Shown piece after piece: positions 25,800 through 34,333 of a stretch of DNA of 64,000 nucleotides. Source of the DNA: Frondihabitans sp. PAMC 28766 (lineage in GTDB: Bacteria; Actinomycetota; Actinomycetes; Actinomycetales; Microbacteriaceae); contig NZ_CP014513.1 in the NCBI RefSeq assembly GCF_001577365.1, positions 558,001 to 622,000 on the forward strand, written 5' to 3'. A model generated the notes under the pieces. That model made no database searches and was not told the origin of the DNA. It saw nothing but the letters and a program-made list of their open reading frames with translations. A program made the translations under genes and the position numbers. How positions within the stretch are numbered: position 1 is the stretch's first letter; each line of letters opens with the position of its first letter.

Positions 25800-26912
25800 A
25801 TGGCCACCGCAACCAACCCCGACAGGGTCGTCCCCGTCGTCGATCCTGCGACCGTTCAACTCGGCCTCGACACCTTCGGCGACGTCACCGAGGAGGCCGG
25901 GTCGACGCCCCTGGAGGGCGCCGTCACCAGCTACGCGCAGACGATCCGCCAGGTGCTCGACCAGGCGGTGCTGGCCGACCAGGTCGGCCTCGACTTCATC
26001 GGCGTCGGCGAGCACCACCGCGACGACTTCGCCGTCTCCGCCCCCGAGGTCGTGCTCGGCGCCATCGCGGCTCGTACGAAGAACATCCACATGGGCTCAG
26101 CCGTCACCGTGCTGTCCTCCGACGACCCCGTGCGCGTCTACGAGCGCTTCGCCACCGTCGATGCGCTCTCGAACGGGCGTGCCGAGGTCGTGCTCGGTCG
26201 CGGCTCGTTCACCGAGTCCTTTCCGCTGTTCGGTCTCGACCTGCAGGATTACGAGGTGCTCTTCGAAGAGAAGATCGATCTCTTCGCCGAACTGCTGAAA
26301 GACGGCCCCGTCACCTGGAACGGCACGACGCGCGGCCCGCTGCAGGATCAGCTCGTCTTCCCCCGACCCGAATCGGGCACACTCAAGACCTGGGTCGGCG
26401 TCGGCGGCTCACCGCAGTCGGTGATCCGCGCCGCTCACTACGGCCTCGGCCTCTTCCTTGCCATCATCGGTGGTCAGCCCGCGCAGTTCGCCCCGTACGC
26501 CGACCTCTACCGCCGCGCTCTCGACCAGCTCGGGCAGCCGCAGCAGCCGATCGCGATGCACTCGCCCGGCTTCGTCGCCGCGACCGACGAAGAGGCTCTC
26601 GAGACGCTGTACCCGTACCAGTCGGCCCAGGTGACGAAGCTCGGTCGCGAGCGCGGCTGGCCGCCCTTCAGCCGCGAGCAGTACCTCGCGTCGGCCGCCG
26701 AGGACGGCGCGCTCTACGTGGGCTCACCCGAGACGGTGGCGCGCAAGATCGCGCGCAACCTCACGCTGCTCGGCGCCAGCCGCTTCGACATGAAGTACTC
26801 GATGGGCCCCCTGCCGCACGACGCGATGATGCGCAGCATCGAGCTCTACGGCACCGAGGTCGCCCCGATGGTGCGCGAGCTGATGGCGGAGGCGCCTGCT
26901 CCCGTCGCCTGA
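25800..26912 (+). CDS. LLM class flavin-dependent oxidoreductase
   Basis: A 370-residue bacterial-luciferase-like (TIM-barrel) monooxygenase using reduced FMN or F420. Typical segments are QLGLDTFGDVTEEAG at residue 19, LADQVGLDFIGVGEHHRDDF with the EHH substrate and flavin motif, GSAVTVLSSDDPVRVYERFA, and EVVLGRGSFTESFPLFG. GSPETVARKIARNLTLLGAS near residue 310 closes the barrel. The ATG at 25800 follows AAAGGTG. It is transcribed alone, divergent from the TetR gene across 228 bases, and ends in a strong hairpin. The substrate is unknown. Confidence 0.9.
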   Translation: MATATNPDRVVPVVDPATVQLGLDTFGDVTEEAGSTPLEGAVTSYAQTIRQVLDQAVLADQVGLDFIGVGEHHRDDFAVSAPEVVLGAIAARTKNIHMGSAVTVLSSDDPVRVYERFATVDALSNGRAEVVLGRGSFTESFPLFGLDLQDYEVLFEEKIDLFAELLKDGPVTWNGTTRGPLQDQLVFPRPESGTLKTWVGVGGSPQSVIRAAHYGLGLFLAIIGGQPAQFAPYADLYRRALDQLGQPQQPIAMHSPGFVAATDEEALETLYPYQSAQVTKLGRERGWPPFSREQYLASAAEDGALYVGSPETVARKIARNLTLLGASRFDMKYSMGPLPHDAMMRSIELYGTEVAPMVRELMAEAPAPVA

Positions 26913-26921
26913 TCCCCTTCG

Positions 26922-26983
26922 CCCTTACCTTTTCGGCACGATCTTCCCCTCCAGGAGGTGAGATCGTGCCGAAAAGGTAAGGG
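26922..26983. terminator. Strong bidirectional hairpin between convergent genes
   Basis: Perfect 23-base arms (26922-26944 and 26961-26983; left arm begins CCCTTACCTTTTCGGCACG) enclose a 16-base loop. The hairpin fills the whole gap between the LLM oxidoreductase stop (26912) and the CopD-CtaG stop (26984). AT-rich positions within the arms give T-runs on both strands. No second copy is seen in the window. Confidence 0.8.
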
Positions 26984-28870
26984 TCAGGTCGACTCCCGGC
27001 GCCGCAGCACGACCACTCCGAGCACGGCGCAGACGACGAAGCCGACGACGGCGAGCACCACCCCGCCGGCCTGCTGGTCGGCGAGCGGCGGCAGACCCCA
27101 GAGCCGGCCCATGGCGCCGTACCAGTCCGACAACAGCAGGCCGCTGCCGGTGGCGAGCAGCACGCCGACGACCACGGCGACGGCCGCGACGATCGCGACG
27201 ACCAGGATCCTGATGCCTCGCCCGGCCCGAACCGGCACCGGGTCGACCCCGGCCACCGCCTGCGCGAACAGCCAGCCGACCAGCACGAGCTGAAGCACCA
27301 TCACCAGGTGCCCCGAGTACGTCGTGACCGACCAGCGCAGCAGCGGCGTGTGGATCCAGGCCCAAAGCGAGACGCCGAGCAGGACCGGGCCGACCAGCGG
27401 GTACGTCAGCCACGCGGCGAGGCGCGATTGGACGGTGCCGATCAGCCACTCGCGGGGGCCGCGGCTGCCATCGGTGCGCTTCTGGATCGCGAGCAGCGCC
27501 AGAGTCCACGGTGAGGCCGACACGAGAAGAGCCGGCACGACGAACGCCACCACCGCCATCGTCACGACGTGCGCGCTCATCAGAGTCCGGTCGTAGGCGT
27601 GAGGCGCACCCGACGTGGCGTAGGCCAGCACCACGAGGCCGACGATCCACAGCACGAGGCGCCGGGTCGGCCACGAGTCGCCGCGGCCACGCAGGCGCAC
27701 GACCCCCGCGATGGCGAAGGCGATCAGCAGCGCGCACGCGAGCAGCCACGGCAGGTCGACGCCCGTGGCGATCACCCAGCGCACCGGCGTGAGGGCTGTG
27801 GGCAGCACCTGCCCGGTGAGGAACTCCGCCGGGCTCACCCCCGACGTGTCGCCGAGCGCTGCCTGCGAGACGGGCGTCGCAGTGCGGGCGAGCGCCGCGG
27901 CGATGCCCGAGGCGACCCCGAGGAAGCCCAGCTCGGCGGCGACGAACCACCAGAACGCCGGCGTGTTCTCGCGCAGCCGCTGCGTCCGTGCGCGCCTGAC
28001 GTCGAGCCGCGTGATCACAACCCGGCGATGCACCACGCCGAACAGCCCTAGCAGCACCAGGGCGATGACCTTGGCGAGCACGAGCAGGCCGTAGGGCGAC
28101 CCGATCTCGCGCCACGACCCGATCCTGATGGCCGCGGATGCTACGCCCGACACGGTCACGACCACGAAGCACAGCAGCGCGAGCGTCGAGTAACGCGACA
28201 GCACGCTGGCCAGCCGCCGCTCGAGCACCGGCCGCAGCAGCACCAGTGCGAGCAGCCCGCCGAGCCAGACGGCGGCCCCCTCCACGTGCAGCGCCAAGGC
28301 CGACACCGCAGCCTCGTGGCTCGCGGCGCCCGCGGCGTGCCCCTGTTCGGCGATCGGGATGAGCCCCGCGCCGGCGACGAGCGCGACGATCAGCACACCG
28401 CTGACGCTGCGGATCGCGAAGCACAGCACCGTCACCGCGGCGGCGGTCAGCGTCGACACCAGCCACGCCACACCGAGGGCCGTGTTGGTCAGGAAGAAGG
28501 CGAGCGACTGCCCGAACTTCTCGTCGGCGGTCAGCGACACGTTCGAGACGCTGAGGAAGGTGAAGAAGCCCGTGACGCAGGATGCCACGGTCCATAACAG
28601 GGCCCCGGCCGAGGCGATGTCGAGGGCCCGGTTCCACTCGGGGCGATCGGGCGTCAGGGCGAAGCAGGCGAGCGTGAGCGCCCCGATCGCGAGGCTGGCG
28701 CCGAGATCCGTGACCACCGTCGCCGCCGGCAGCCCGAACCGCACGATCGCGCCGGGATCCGCGAGGGGGAGCGGTGCCGCGGCGCCGCCGGCGAAGAGGG
28801 CCACGACGAGGGCCACGAACGCCGCCAGCACGAGAAGGGCCGGCCCGGCGAGTCGAGTCAGTCGTGGCAC
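26984..28870 (-). CDS. CopD / CtaG fusion membrane protein
   Basis: A 628-residue integral membrane protein. Residues about 1-320 match the CopD copper-resistance domain (LHVEGAAVWLGGLLALVLLR and SRYSTLALLCFVVVTVSGVA are typical). Residues about 340-600 match the caa3-type cytochrome oxidase assembly protein CtaG (HAYDRTLMSAHVVTMAVVAF, then TYSGHLVMVLQLVLVGWLFA). Such fusions in actinobacteria are thought to move copper for cytochrome oxidase maturation. The GTG at 28870 is preceded by a weak site. It is separated from the HU gene by a hairpin. No CopC gene is adjacent. Confidence 0.88.
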   Translation of the reverse strand: MPRLTRLAGPALLVLAAFVALVVALFAGGAAAPLPLADPGAIVRFGLPAATVVTDLGASLAIGALTLACFALTPDRPEWNRALDIASAGALLWTVASCVTGFFTFLSVSNVSLTADEKFGQSLAFFLTNTALGVAWLVSTLTAAAVTVLCFAIRSVSGVLIVALVAGAGLIPIAEQGHAAGAASHEAAVSALALHVEGAAVWLGGLLALVLLRPVLERRLASVLSRYSTLALLCFVVVTVSGVASAAIRIGSWREIGSPYGLLVLAKVIALVLLGLFGVVHRRVVITRLDVRRARTQRLRENTPAFWWFVAAELGFLGVASGIAAALARTATPVSQAALGDTSGVSPAEFLTGQVLPTALTPVRWVIATGVDLPWLLACALLIAFAIAGVVRLRGRGDSWPTRRLVLWIVGLVVLAYATSGAPHAYDRTLMSAHVVTMAVVAFVVPALLVSASPWTLALLAIQKRTDGSRGPREWLIGTVQSRLAAWLTYPLVGPVLLGVSLWAWIHTPLLRWSVTTYSGHLVMVLQLVLVGWLFAQAVAGVDPVPVRAGRGIRILVVAIVAAVAVVVGVLLATGSGLLLSDWYGAMGRLWGLPPLADQQAGGVVLAVVGFVVCAVLGVVVLRRREST

Positions 28871-28906
28871 CCGGTAAGCCTAACGAGCCGGTGGCGCCGT
28901 TAACTG

Positions 28907-28944
28907 AAGGAAGGGACGTCGCCCGAGGGCGACGTCCCTTCCTT
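28907..28944. terminator. Hairpin terminator after the HU gene
   Basis: Perfect 18-base arms, AAGGAAGGGACGTCGCCC (28907-28924) and its complement (28927-28944), with a two-base loop. It lies 18 bases past the HU stop on the minus strand and just before the CopD-CtaG gene. Confidence 0.75.
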
Positions 28945-28961
28945 GCGAAGGAGTCGAACGA

Positions 28962-29249
28962 CTACTTGACGGCTGCCTTGAGCTTCGAGCCGGCGCTGAC
29001 CTTGACGCTGTCGCTGGCGGCGATCTCGAGAGCGGCACCCGTCTGCGGGTTGCGGCCGGTGCGAGCGGCGCGGTGCGTCTTCTCGAACGCGAGCCAGCCC
29101 GGGATCGAGACCTTGGTGCCGTCGGCGACGCTCTTGGCGACGACCGAGAACAGTGCGTCGACGACGCCGTTGACGGCAGCCTGGCTCTGGCCCGACTCGG
29201 AAGCGACAGCTGCGACGAGCTCGGTACGGTTCAGTGACTTGTCAGCCAT
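28962..29249 (-). CDS. hup: DNA-binding protein HU
   Basis: A 95-residue nucleoid protein that bends and compacts DNA. It opens MADKSLNRTELVAAVASESG, has the flexible arm region FEKTHRAARTGRNPQTGAAL (RxGRNPxTG consensus), and ends LKAAVK. The ATG at 29249 follows GAGGAGG, eight bases away; an upstream in-frame ATG at 29288 would add residues absent from the family. There is no long Lys/Ala-rich C-terminal tail as in mycobacterial HupB. It is followed by a strong hairpin. Confidence 0.95.
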   Translation of the reverse strand: MADKSLNRTELVAAVASESGQSQAAVNGVVDALFSVVAKSVADGTKVSIPGWLAFEKTHRAARTGRNPQTGAALEIAASDSVKVSAGSKLKAAVK

Positions 29250-29365
29250 ATGTTGTCCTCCTCGGACACGTTTCTGTTGTAGAAGCACCTTCGGTGTGAA
29301 CGACCATCGATGATGGCCGTGAGGCGGCCCTTCCCAGCATCTGCAGGGGAGAACCGCCTCAGAAC

Positions 29366-29671
29366 CTACCAGGAAGACTTCGTGATGCCCGGCAATTCGC
29401 CTCGGTGAGCCATGTCGCGGAAGCGGACACGGCTGACACCGAACTCGTTGAGGTAACCGCGCGGGCGACCGTCGATGGCGTCGCGACCGCGAACGCGGAC
29501 CGGCGAGGCGTTGCGGGGCAGCTTCTGCAGGCCCACGCGAGCGGCCTCGCGGCTCTCGTCGGTGCCGTTTGGGTCGATCAGGGCCTTCTTCAGCTCGAGG
29601 CGCTTCGTGGCGTAGCGGGCCACGATCACCTTGCGCTGCTCGTTCTTGGCAACCATGCTCTTCTTGGCCAT
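29366..29671 (-). CDS. rpsN: Ribosomal protein S14, zinc-independent form
   Basis: The 101-residue S14 of the 30S subunit. It begins [20 protein letters not shown] and contains [20 protein letters not shown] and [20 protein letters not shown]. The two CxxC pairs of zinc-binding S14 are absent, so this is the C-minus (long) form. It is the third gene of rpmB-rpmG-rpsN; the rpmG stop lies two bases before its ATG. In many bacteria such C-minus copies replace zinc-containing ones under zinc starvation; here the neighbouring zur-znu operon fits that role, but I see no Zur box directly upstream of rpmB. Confidence 0.96.
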   Translation of the reverse strand: MAKKSMVAKNEQRKVIVARYATKRLELKKALIDPNGTDESREAARVGLQKLPRNASPVRVRGRDAIDGRPRGYLNEFGVSRVRFRDMAHRGELPGITKSSW

Positions 29672-29673
29672 GT

Positions 29674-29841
29674 TTAGCGCTCCTCGCGGAATTCGACGTG
29701 CTTGCGGATCACCGGGTCGTACTTCTTGAGCACGAGACGGTCGGGGTTGTTGCGACGGTTCTTCTTGGTCACGTACGTGAAACCGGTGCCCGCCGTCGAG
29801 CGGAGCTTGATGATCGGACGGACGTCCTGCTGGCGTGCCAT
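29674..29841 (-). CDS. rpmG: Ribosomal protein L33, zinc-independent form
   Basis: A 55-residue L33 of the 50S subunit, reading [20 protein letters not shown] at the N terminus and [20 protein letters not shown] near the C terminus. The positions that hold CxxC in zinc-binding L33 are NPDR and KKYD here, so it is the C-minus form. Its ATG overlaps the TAA of rpmB by one base (TAATG) and rpsN starts two bases after its stop, a tightly coupled operon. Confidence 0.95.
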   Translation of the reverse strand: MARQQDVRPIIKLRSTAGTGFTYVTKKNRRNNPDRLVLKKYDPVIRKHVEFREER

Positions 29842-30077
29842 TAGATTTTCTCCCCACGTGCGAGCAGGTCTTTGACGACCTTCTCGATGCCGCGCGAGTC
29901 GATGACCTTGATGCCCTTGGCGCTGAGCGTCAGGGTGACGTTACGGCGCAGGCTCGGCACGTAGTAGGTCTTCTTCTGGATGTTCGGGTCGAAACGACGC
30001 TTGGTGCGTCGGTGCGAGTGCGAGATGTTGTGACCGAAGCCGGGAACGGCGCCGGTCACCTGGCAGGTTGCTGCCAT
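29841..30077 (-). CDS. rpmB: Ribosomal protein L28
   Basis: The 78-residue L28 of the 50S subunit: [20 protein letters not shown], then [20 protein letters not shown] and [20 protein letters not shown]. It has a single cysteine and no zinc-ribbon pairs. The ATG at 30077 follows AGGAGG. It heads the rpmB-rpmG-rpsN operon. The 305-base region before it (30078-30382) holds a 40-base palindrome at 30321 but no recognisable Zur box. Confidence 0.96.
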   Translation of the reverse strand: MAATCQVTGAVPGFGHNISHSHRRTKRRFDPNIQKKTYYVPSLRRNVTLTLSAKGIKVIDSRGIEKVVKDLLARGEKI

Positions 30078-30320
30078 GGTTTTCCTCCTAATACCGTAGA
30101 ACGCAGCGTCTTCGAGAAGTCGCTGGGCGCTCTACCCAAGGTCACTTGTCGGCGTGCGTCATCCACTCTGCCGAGGCAGTGAAGCGTTGGAATCGGCCCA
30201 CATGAGCGCAGATAGCACTCAACCAAAGGGAAATCCTACGTGACACGCCCGGCCCCTGCAACCCGCGGCCCCTCGCCACACCCGAGTTCGATCCGGTTCG
30301 ACGAGCGAGGGACTGAGTTT

Positions 30321-30360
30321 CGGCCGAGGTCCCAGCGCCGCGGCGCTGGGACCTCGGCCG
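30321..30360. repeat. Dispersed perfect palindrome, family C, copy 1
   Basis: Each half is 20 bases, CGGCCGAGGTCCCAGCGCCG followed directly by its complement with no loop, and one more T/A pair flanks it. A 46-base relative lies at 57786-57831. It sits 22 bases past the zur stop (minus strand), between zur and rpmB, so it could end the znu-zur transcript. The gap 30078-30382 otherwise shows nothing recognisable. Confidence 0.85.
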
Positions 30361-30382
30361 AGACCCGGGGTGTTACCGGGGG

Positions 30383-30793
30383 TCAGCCCGCGGCGGGGGA
30401 GGCCGAGGCGGCGGCAGCGGTGCAGGCGGGGCAGAGCCCGAAGACGTCGACCACGTGGTTCGGCTGCGTGAAGCCGTTGGCGGCGGCGACCGAGGCGGCC
30501 CACTGCTCGACGGGGTCGGCCGAGATCTCGACGGTGGTGCCGCAGTTGCGGCAGATGAGGTGATGGTGGTGCGCACCCGTCGTACAGACGCGGTAGAGGC
30601 TTTCGCCGTCCTGCTGCAGCGCGTCGACTTCGCCCTCCTGCTCGAGCGAGGCGAGAGCGCGATAGACGGTGGCGAGGCCGATCGTCGACCCCCCGTCGCG
30701 CAGGCTGGAGTGCAGCTCTTGAGCGCTCACGAACCCCTCGGTGCTGCCGAGAGCCGCCCGCACCGCTTCGCGCTGCCAGGTCTGCCGCTTCAT
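30383..30793 (-). CDS. zur: Fur-family regulator, probable zinc uptake regulator Zur
   Basis: A 136-residue metal-dependent repressor. The winged helix starts KRQTWQREAVRAALGSTEGF and carries TIGLATVYRALASLEQEGEV, the Fur recognition helix. The metal region is TTGAHHHHLICRNCGTTVEI, with a His cluster and first CxxC, and the second CxxC is LCPAC near residue 122. It is the last gene of znuA-znuC-znuB-zur, overlapping znuB by four bases, so it is co-regulated with the zinc importer. Zur identity follows from this context and from the Zur box at 33488 rather than from residues that separate Zur from Fur. Confidence 0.9.
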   Translation of the reverse strand: MKRQTWQREAVRAALGSTEGFVSAQELHSSLRDGGSTIGLATVYRALASLEQEGEVDALQQDGESLYRVCTTGAHHHHLICRNCGTTVEISADPVEQWAASVAAANGFTQPNHVVDVFGLCPACTAAAASASPAAG

Positions 30794-31713
30794 GCGCCCA
30801 CCTTCTCTTCCGTCGAGACCGGGGTCGAGGATGCCAGGCGAGCCGTGGGCTCCTGCGCCCGACGCCCGCGGCTGCGTCGCTCGCGGTACCCGCCGACGAT
30901 GCGGCACACCAGCCAGATGAAGAACGAGATGGTCGTGACATAAGGCGAGATCGGCAGGCCGCCGCCGAGAGCGAGCAGGATCCCGCCGACCACGCTGGTC
31001 ACGGCGAAGACGACGCTGAGCACCGGCACCCAGAGCGGCGAGACCGTGAGACGCAAGGCGGCCGCCGCCGGCGTGACGAGGAGCGACAGCACGAGAAGCG
31101 CGCCGACGATCTGCACCGAGACGGCGACCGAGAGGCCGAGCGCCAGCATGAAGACGATCGAGAGGCTTCGAACCGGCACGCCGGCGGCAGCCGCGACGTC
31201 GGGGTCGACGCTGGCGAAGGTCAGCGGGCGCCAGACCACGAGCAGCGTGACGATCACGACCACCGAGATGGCGAGCAACCAGCCGAGCTGCGGATTGTCG
31301 ACCGAGACGATCTGGCCGGTCAGCAGACCGAACTTGTTGGCCGACCGCCCCTGATAGAGGGCGAGGCACAGGATGCCGAGACCCAGGCCGAACGGCATCA
31401 ACACGGCGATGATCGAGTTGCGCTCTCGCGCGCGACTGCCCAGCAACCCGATGATCAGGGCGGCCAGCACACTGCCCACGAGCGAGCCGGTCACCACGTT
31501 CACGCCGATCAGCAGCGCGATCGAGGCGCCGGCGAACGACAGCTCGCTGATGCCGTGCACCGCGAACGGCAGGTTGCGCGTGATCACGAACGGGCCGATG
31601 AGGCCGCCCACGATGCCGAGCAGCGCGCCGGCGATGATCGAGTTGCGCACCAGGGCGACGAGCTCGCCGAAGTTCTGGAACGACAGGATGTGATTCAGCA
31701 CGTCGGGAGTCAT
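30790..31713 (-). CDS. znuB: Zinc ABC transporter permease
   Basis: A 307-residue inner-membrane subunit of the ZnuABC importer (ABC-3 family). It has about eight helices, including LVRNSIIAGALLGIVGGLIG and the cytoplasmic coupling segment RNLPFAVHGISELSFAGASI. The later part has SVQIVGALLVLSLLVTPAAA, the most conserved ABC-3 stretch. A hydrophilic Arg-rich tail ends it. It overlaps znuC upstream and zur downstream by four bases each. Confidence 0.93.
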   Translation of the reverse strand: MTPDVLNHILSFQNFGELVALVRNSIIAGALLGIVGGLIGPFVITRNLPFAVHGISELSFAGASIALLIGVNVVTGSLVGSVLAALIIGLLGSRARERNSIIAVLMPFGLGLGILCLALYQGRSANKFGLLTGQIVSVDNPQLGWLLAISVVVIVTLLVVWRPLTFASVDPDVAAAAGVPVRSLSIVFMLALGLSVAVSVQIVGALLVLSLLVTPAAAALRLTVSPLWVPVLSVVFAVTSVVGGILLALGGGLPISPYVTTISFFIWLVCRIVGGYRERRSRGRRAQEPTARLASSTPVSTEEKVGA

Positions 31714-32555
31714 CGCACCAGCCCTTCGGCGTCGTGACCGGCATCGGCATGATGGTGGGTATGGTCGTGAACGTCGCCGCCGGCCGCCTCGGTGCTGCCC
31801 ACGATGACGATCCTGCCCATGGTTCGGATCACGTCGACCGGGGTGCCATAGAGGTCGGAGAGCACTGACGACTGCAGGACCTCGTCGGGCGTGCCGATGG
31901 TGAACCGCCCCCCGGCGATGTAGACCACGCGGTCGACGACGTCGAGGATCGGGTTGACGTCGTGCGTGACGAAGACGACGGCCGCGCCCATCGAGCGGCG
32001 CTGCCCGTCGATGAGCTCGGTGACGCCGCGCTGGTGGCGGAGGTCGAGCGAGATCAGCGGCTCGTCGCAGAGCAGAAGGGCGGGCTGGGCCGCGAGGGCC
32101 TGGCCGACGCGGGCGCGCTGCTGCTCGCCGCCCGAGAGCGATGCGACCGGGGCCTTCGCGAACGAGGCCGCGCCGACCTCGTCGACGAGAGCGTCGATCC
32201 GGGCGCGCTCGTCGCGGGTCTCGCGGCGCAGGCCGAATCGGTGCCCGAGCACCCCGAGCGAGATCATGTCGCGGGTGCGGAGCGGCGTGCCCTGCTCCAT
32301 CAGCCGCTGCTGCGGGATGTAGCCGATCTTGCGGTGGCCGCGCTTGACGGGCTGCCCGAGGAAGTCGATGCTGCCGTTCGACAGCTCTTGCTGACCCAGG
32401 ATCGCCTTGAGCAGCGTGGTCTTGCCGGCGCCGTTCGGCCCCAGCACGGCGACGAACTCGCCCCCGCGCACATCGAGATCGAGGCCCGACCAGAGCTGCC
32501 GGTCGCCGAAGCGCATGCCCGCATCGCGCAGGCTCAGAACCGCCGCGTCACTCAC
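31710..32555 (-). CDS. znuC: Zinc ABC transporter ATP-binding protein
   Basis: A 281-residue ATPase energising zinc import. Walker A is VLGPNGAGKTTLLKAILG, the Q-loop is IGYIPQQ, the signature is SLSGGEQQRARVGQALA, Walker B is LLLCDEPLISLDLRHQR and the switch His is in VFVTHDVN. The C-terminal tail is His-rich (HDHTHHHADAGHDAEG), a feature of some zinc transport components and a possible metal-binding or sensing tail. It overlaps znuA and znuB by four bases each. Confidence 0.93.
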   Translation of the reverse strand: MSDAAVLSLRDAGMRFGDRQLWSGLDLDVRGGEFVAVLGPNGAGKTTLLKAILGQQELSNGSIDFLGQPVKRGHRKIGYIPQQRLMEQGTPLRTRDMISLGVLGHRFGLRRETRDERARIDALVDEVGAASFAKAPVASLSGGEQQRARVGQALAAQPALLLCDEPLISLDLRHQRGVTELIDGQRRSMGAAVVFVTHDVNPILDVVDRVVYIAGGRFTIGTPDEVLQSSVLSDLYGTPVDVIRTMGRIVIVGSTEAAGGDVHDHTHHHADAGHDAEGLVR

Positions 32556-33466
32556 TGGGCAAGCGCCACCTTGATCTTGTCGATGTTGCCCTGCTGCCAG
32601 GTCTCGTAGGTCGTGCCCTTCGGAAGCGTCTCGGTGACGGGCACGACCGGCACTCCGGCCGCCTTGGCCGCCGCCTGCACCTGCGACGTCTCGGGGCTCG
32701 ACGCCTGCTCGTTGTAGGCGAGCAGCTTCACGCTCTTGTTCTGCATCAGCTTCAGCGTGTCGTTCAGTGCCGCCGGGGGCACGTCGTTGCCCTCTTCGAC
32801 GGCGTGCGAGAACGCCTCGGGCGTCACGTTGACGAGGCCCATGGCGTCGAACAGGTAGCCGGGCACGGGCTCGGTGTACGAGACCTTGTCACCGTCGAAC
32901 TGCTTTTTGAGGGCCGCCGTCTCGCCCTCGAGCGTCGTCATCTTGCCGAGAAAGGTGGCGGCGTTCGTGAAGAACGTCTTCGACTTCGACGGGTCGGCCT
33001 TCGCGAAGTCGGCCGCCATCGCGTCAGCGACCTTGCCCATCGTCGGGTAGTCGAAGAACACGTGCTCGTTGAGGTCGCCGTCGACGGCCTTCTTGCCGGA
33101 GAGCTTCACCGCGTTGATGAGCGCCGCCTTGCTGCTGACCGACGAGCGCATGGTGTCGACGTAGTCGTCGTAGCCGCCGCCGTTCTCGATGATCACCTGG
33201 GCCTTCGAGATGGCGAGCTGGGTCTGGGCGTCGGCCTCGAACGAATGCGGATCCTGGTTGGGGTTGGTCAGGATGCTGGTCACCGACACCGCGTTGCCGC
33301 CGATCTGCGAAGCGATGTCGCCGTACACGTCGGTGGAGGCCACGACCCGCACCTGGCCGCCGGGCGCCGTCGTCGAGGTGCCGGGGTCGGAGCTGCTCGA
33401 GCAGCCGGCGAGCAGGAGGGAACTCGCTGCGAGGGCGGCGGCGGCGAGGGTGACTCTGAACTTCAT
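32552..33466 (-). CDS. znuA: Zinc-binding lipoprotein of the ABC importer
   Basis: A 304-residue cluster A-I substrate-binding lipoprotein. The lipobox is SLLLAGC with C22 lipidated. Metal-ligand positions include H74 in NQDPHSFEAD and H135 in DLNEHVFFDYP. Where other ZnuA proteins have a third His, this protein has SYTEPVPGYLFDAMG, and YNEQASSPET holds the usual acidic ligand region. The His-rich loop of Gram-negative ZnuA is absent. The ATG at 33466 lies 22 bases from a Zur box (33488-33502), so the operon is repressed when zinc is plentiful. Manganese binding cannot be excluded. Confidence 0.92.
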   Translation of the reverse strand: MKFRVTLAAAALAASSLLLAGCSSSSDPGTSTTAPGGQVRVVASTDVYGDIASQIGGNAVSVTSILTNPNQDPHSFEADAQTQLAISKAQVIIENGGGYDDYVDTMRSSVSSKAALINAVKLSGKKAVDGDLNEHVFFDYPTMGKVADAMAADFAKADPSKSKTFFTNAATFLGKMTTLEGETAALKKQFDGDKVSYTEPVPGYLFDAMGLVNVTPEAFSHAVEEGNDVPPAALNDTLKLMQNKSVKLLAYNEQASSPETSQVQAAAKAAGVPVVPVTETLPKGTTYETWQQGNIDKIKVALAQ

Positions 33467-33487
33467 GACGGCGACGCTATCGCTAAA

Positions 33488-33502
33488 TGATAATCATTGT
33501 CA
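33488..33502. promoter_or_regulatory. Zur box upstream of znuA
   Basis: TGATAATCATTGTCA is a near-perfect palindrome differing from the actinobacterial Zur consensus TGAAAATGATTTTCA at a few internal positions. It ends 22 bases before the znuA start on the minus strand. The divergent ABC gene at 33584 begins 82 bases away and could be influenced too. Confidence 0.85.
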
Positions 33503-33550
33503 AAAGCGCGCGGCACCGAGGTACCACGAGAAGACATCAAGAGAATGACG

Positions 33551-33583
33551 GTGTGATATATGGACTTGCCTAGCCTTGTCGGC
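33551..33583 (+). promoter_or_regulatory. Shared upstream element, copy 1 (ABC exporter operon 1)
   Basis: GTGTGATATATGG begins 33 bases before the ATG at 33584, and TAGCCT, a TANNNT-type -10 hexamer, lies seven bases before the start codon. There is no ribosome binding site, which suggests a leaderless transcript. Copies of the same layout precede the genes at 36288 and 40257. Confidence 0.55.
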
Positions 33584-34333
33584 ATGACCTCTCCCGCCTT
33601 CATCGCCCGCGCCGACAGTCTCGGCAAGTCCTACGGATCAGGCGACAGCGCCGTCCACGCCCTCTCCGACGTCACAGTCGGCTTCCGCACCGCTGAGTTC
33701 ACGGCCGTCATGGGCCCGTCGGGCTCGGGCAAGTCCACCCTGATGCACATCCTCGCCGGCCTCGACTCGCCGACCTCCGGCACCGTCCACCTCGGCCAAA
33801 CCGACATCACCGGCCTCGGCGACGACGAGCTCACCCTGCTCCGCCGCCGCCGGGTCGGCTTCGTCTTCCAAGCGTTCAACCTCGTGCCGACGCTCGACGT
33901 GCGCTCCAACATCCTGCTTCCCTTCGATCTCGACGGCCGCAAGCCGACTCGCGACGAACAGGCGTGGATCGACCACCTCGTCCAGGCGCTGGGGCTGCAG
34001 GATCGCGTGAAGCACCGCCCGCACGAGCTCAGCGGCGGGCAACAGCAGCGCGTGGCCATCGCGCGTGCGCTCGCCTCGCGCCCTGAACTGATCTTCGCAG
34101 ACGAGCCCACCGGCAACCTCGACTCCCGCACGGGGCGAGAAGTCCTGACGCTCCTGTCGACCGCCTCGCGCGAGTACGGCCAGAGCATCGCGATGGTGAC
34201 GCACGACCCCGTGGCAGCGAGCTTCGCCGACCGCGTCGTCATCCTGGCCGACGGCCGCGTGGTGAACGAGCTCGGTCGCTCGACGCCCGAAGACATCTCG
34301 CGCATCATGCTCGCCATGGAGGTGGCCTCGTGA
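33584..34333 (+). CDS. ABC transporter ATP-binding protein (MacB/LolD type)
   Basis: A 249-residue ATPase of the FtsX-associated class, found in lipoprotein, antimicrobial-peptide and cell-wall stress exporters. Walker A is VMGPSGSGKSTLMHILAGL, the Q-loop is VGFVFQAFNLVPTLDVRSN, the signature is ELSGGQQQRVAIARALA, Walker B is LIFADEPTGNLDSRTG and the switch His is in MVTHDPVA. The ATG at 33584 is preferred because TAGCCT lies seven bases upstream; an ATG at 33560 is possible. It overlaps the FtsX-like permease by four bases. It faces znuA across a region holding the Zur box. Confidence 0.9.
   Translation: MTSPAFIARADSLGKSYGSGDSAVHALSDVTVGFRTAEFTAVMGPSGSGKSTLMHILAGLDSPTSGTVHLGQTDITGLGDDELTLLRRRRVGFVFQAFNLVPTLDVRSNILLPFDLDGRKPTRDEQAWIDHLVQALGLQDRVKHRPHELSGGQQQRVAIARALASRPELIFADEPTGNLDSRTGREVLTLLSTASREYGQSIAMVTHDPVAASFADRVVILADGRVVNELGRSTPEDISRIMLAMEVAS

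Noticed and set aside
30078..30240. tRNA gene or Zur box upstream of rpmB
   Set aside because: No cloverleaf can be drawn and no TGAAAATNATTTTCA-like palindrome is present.
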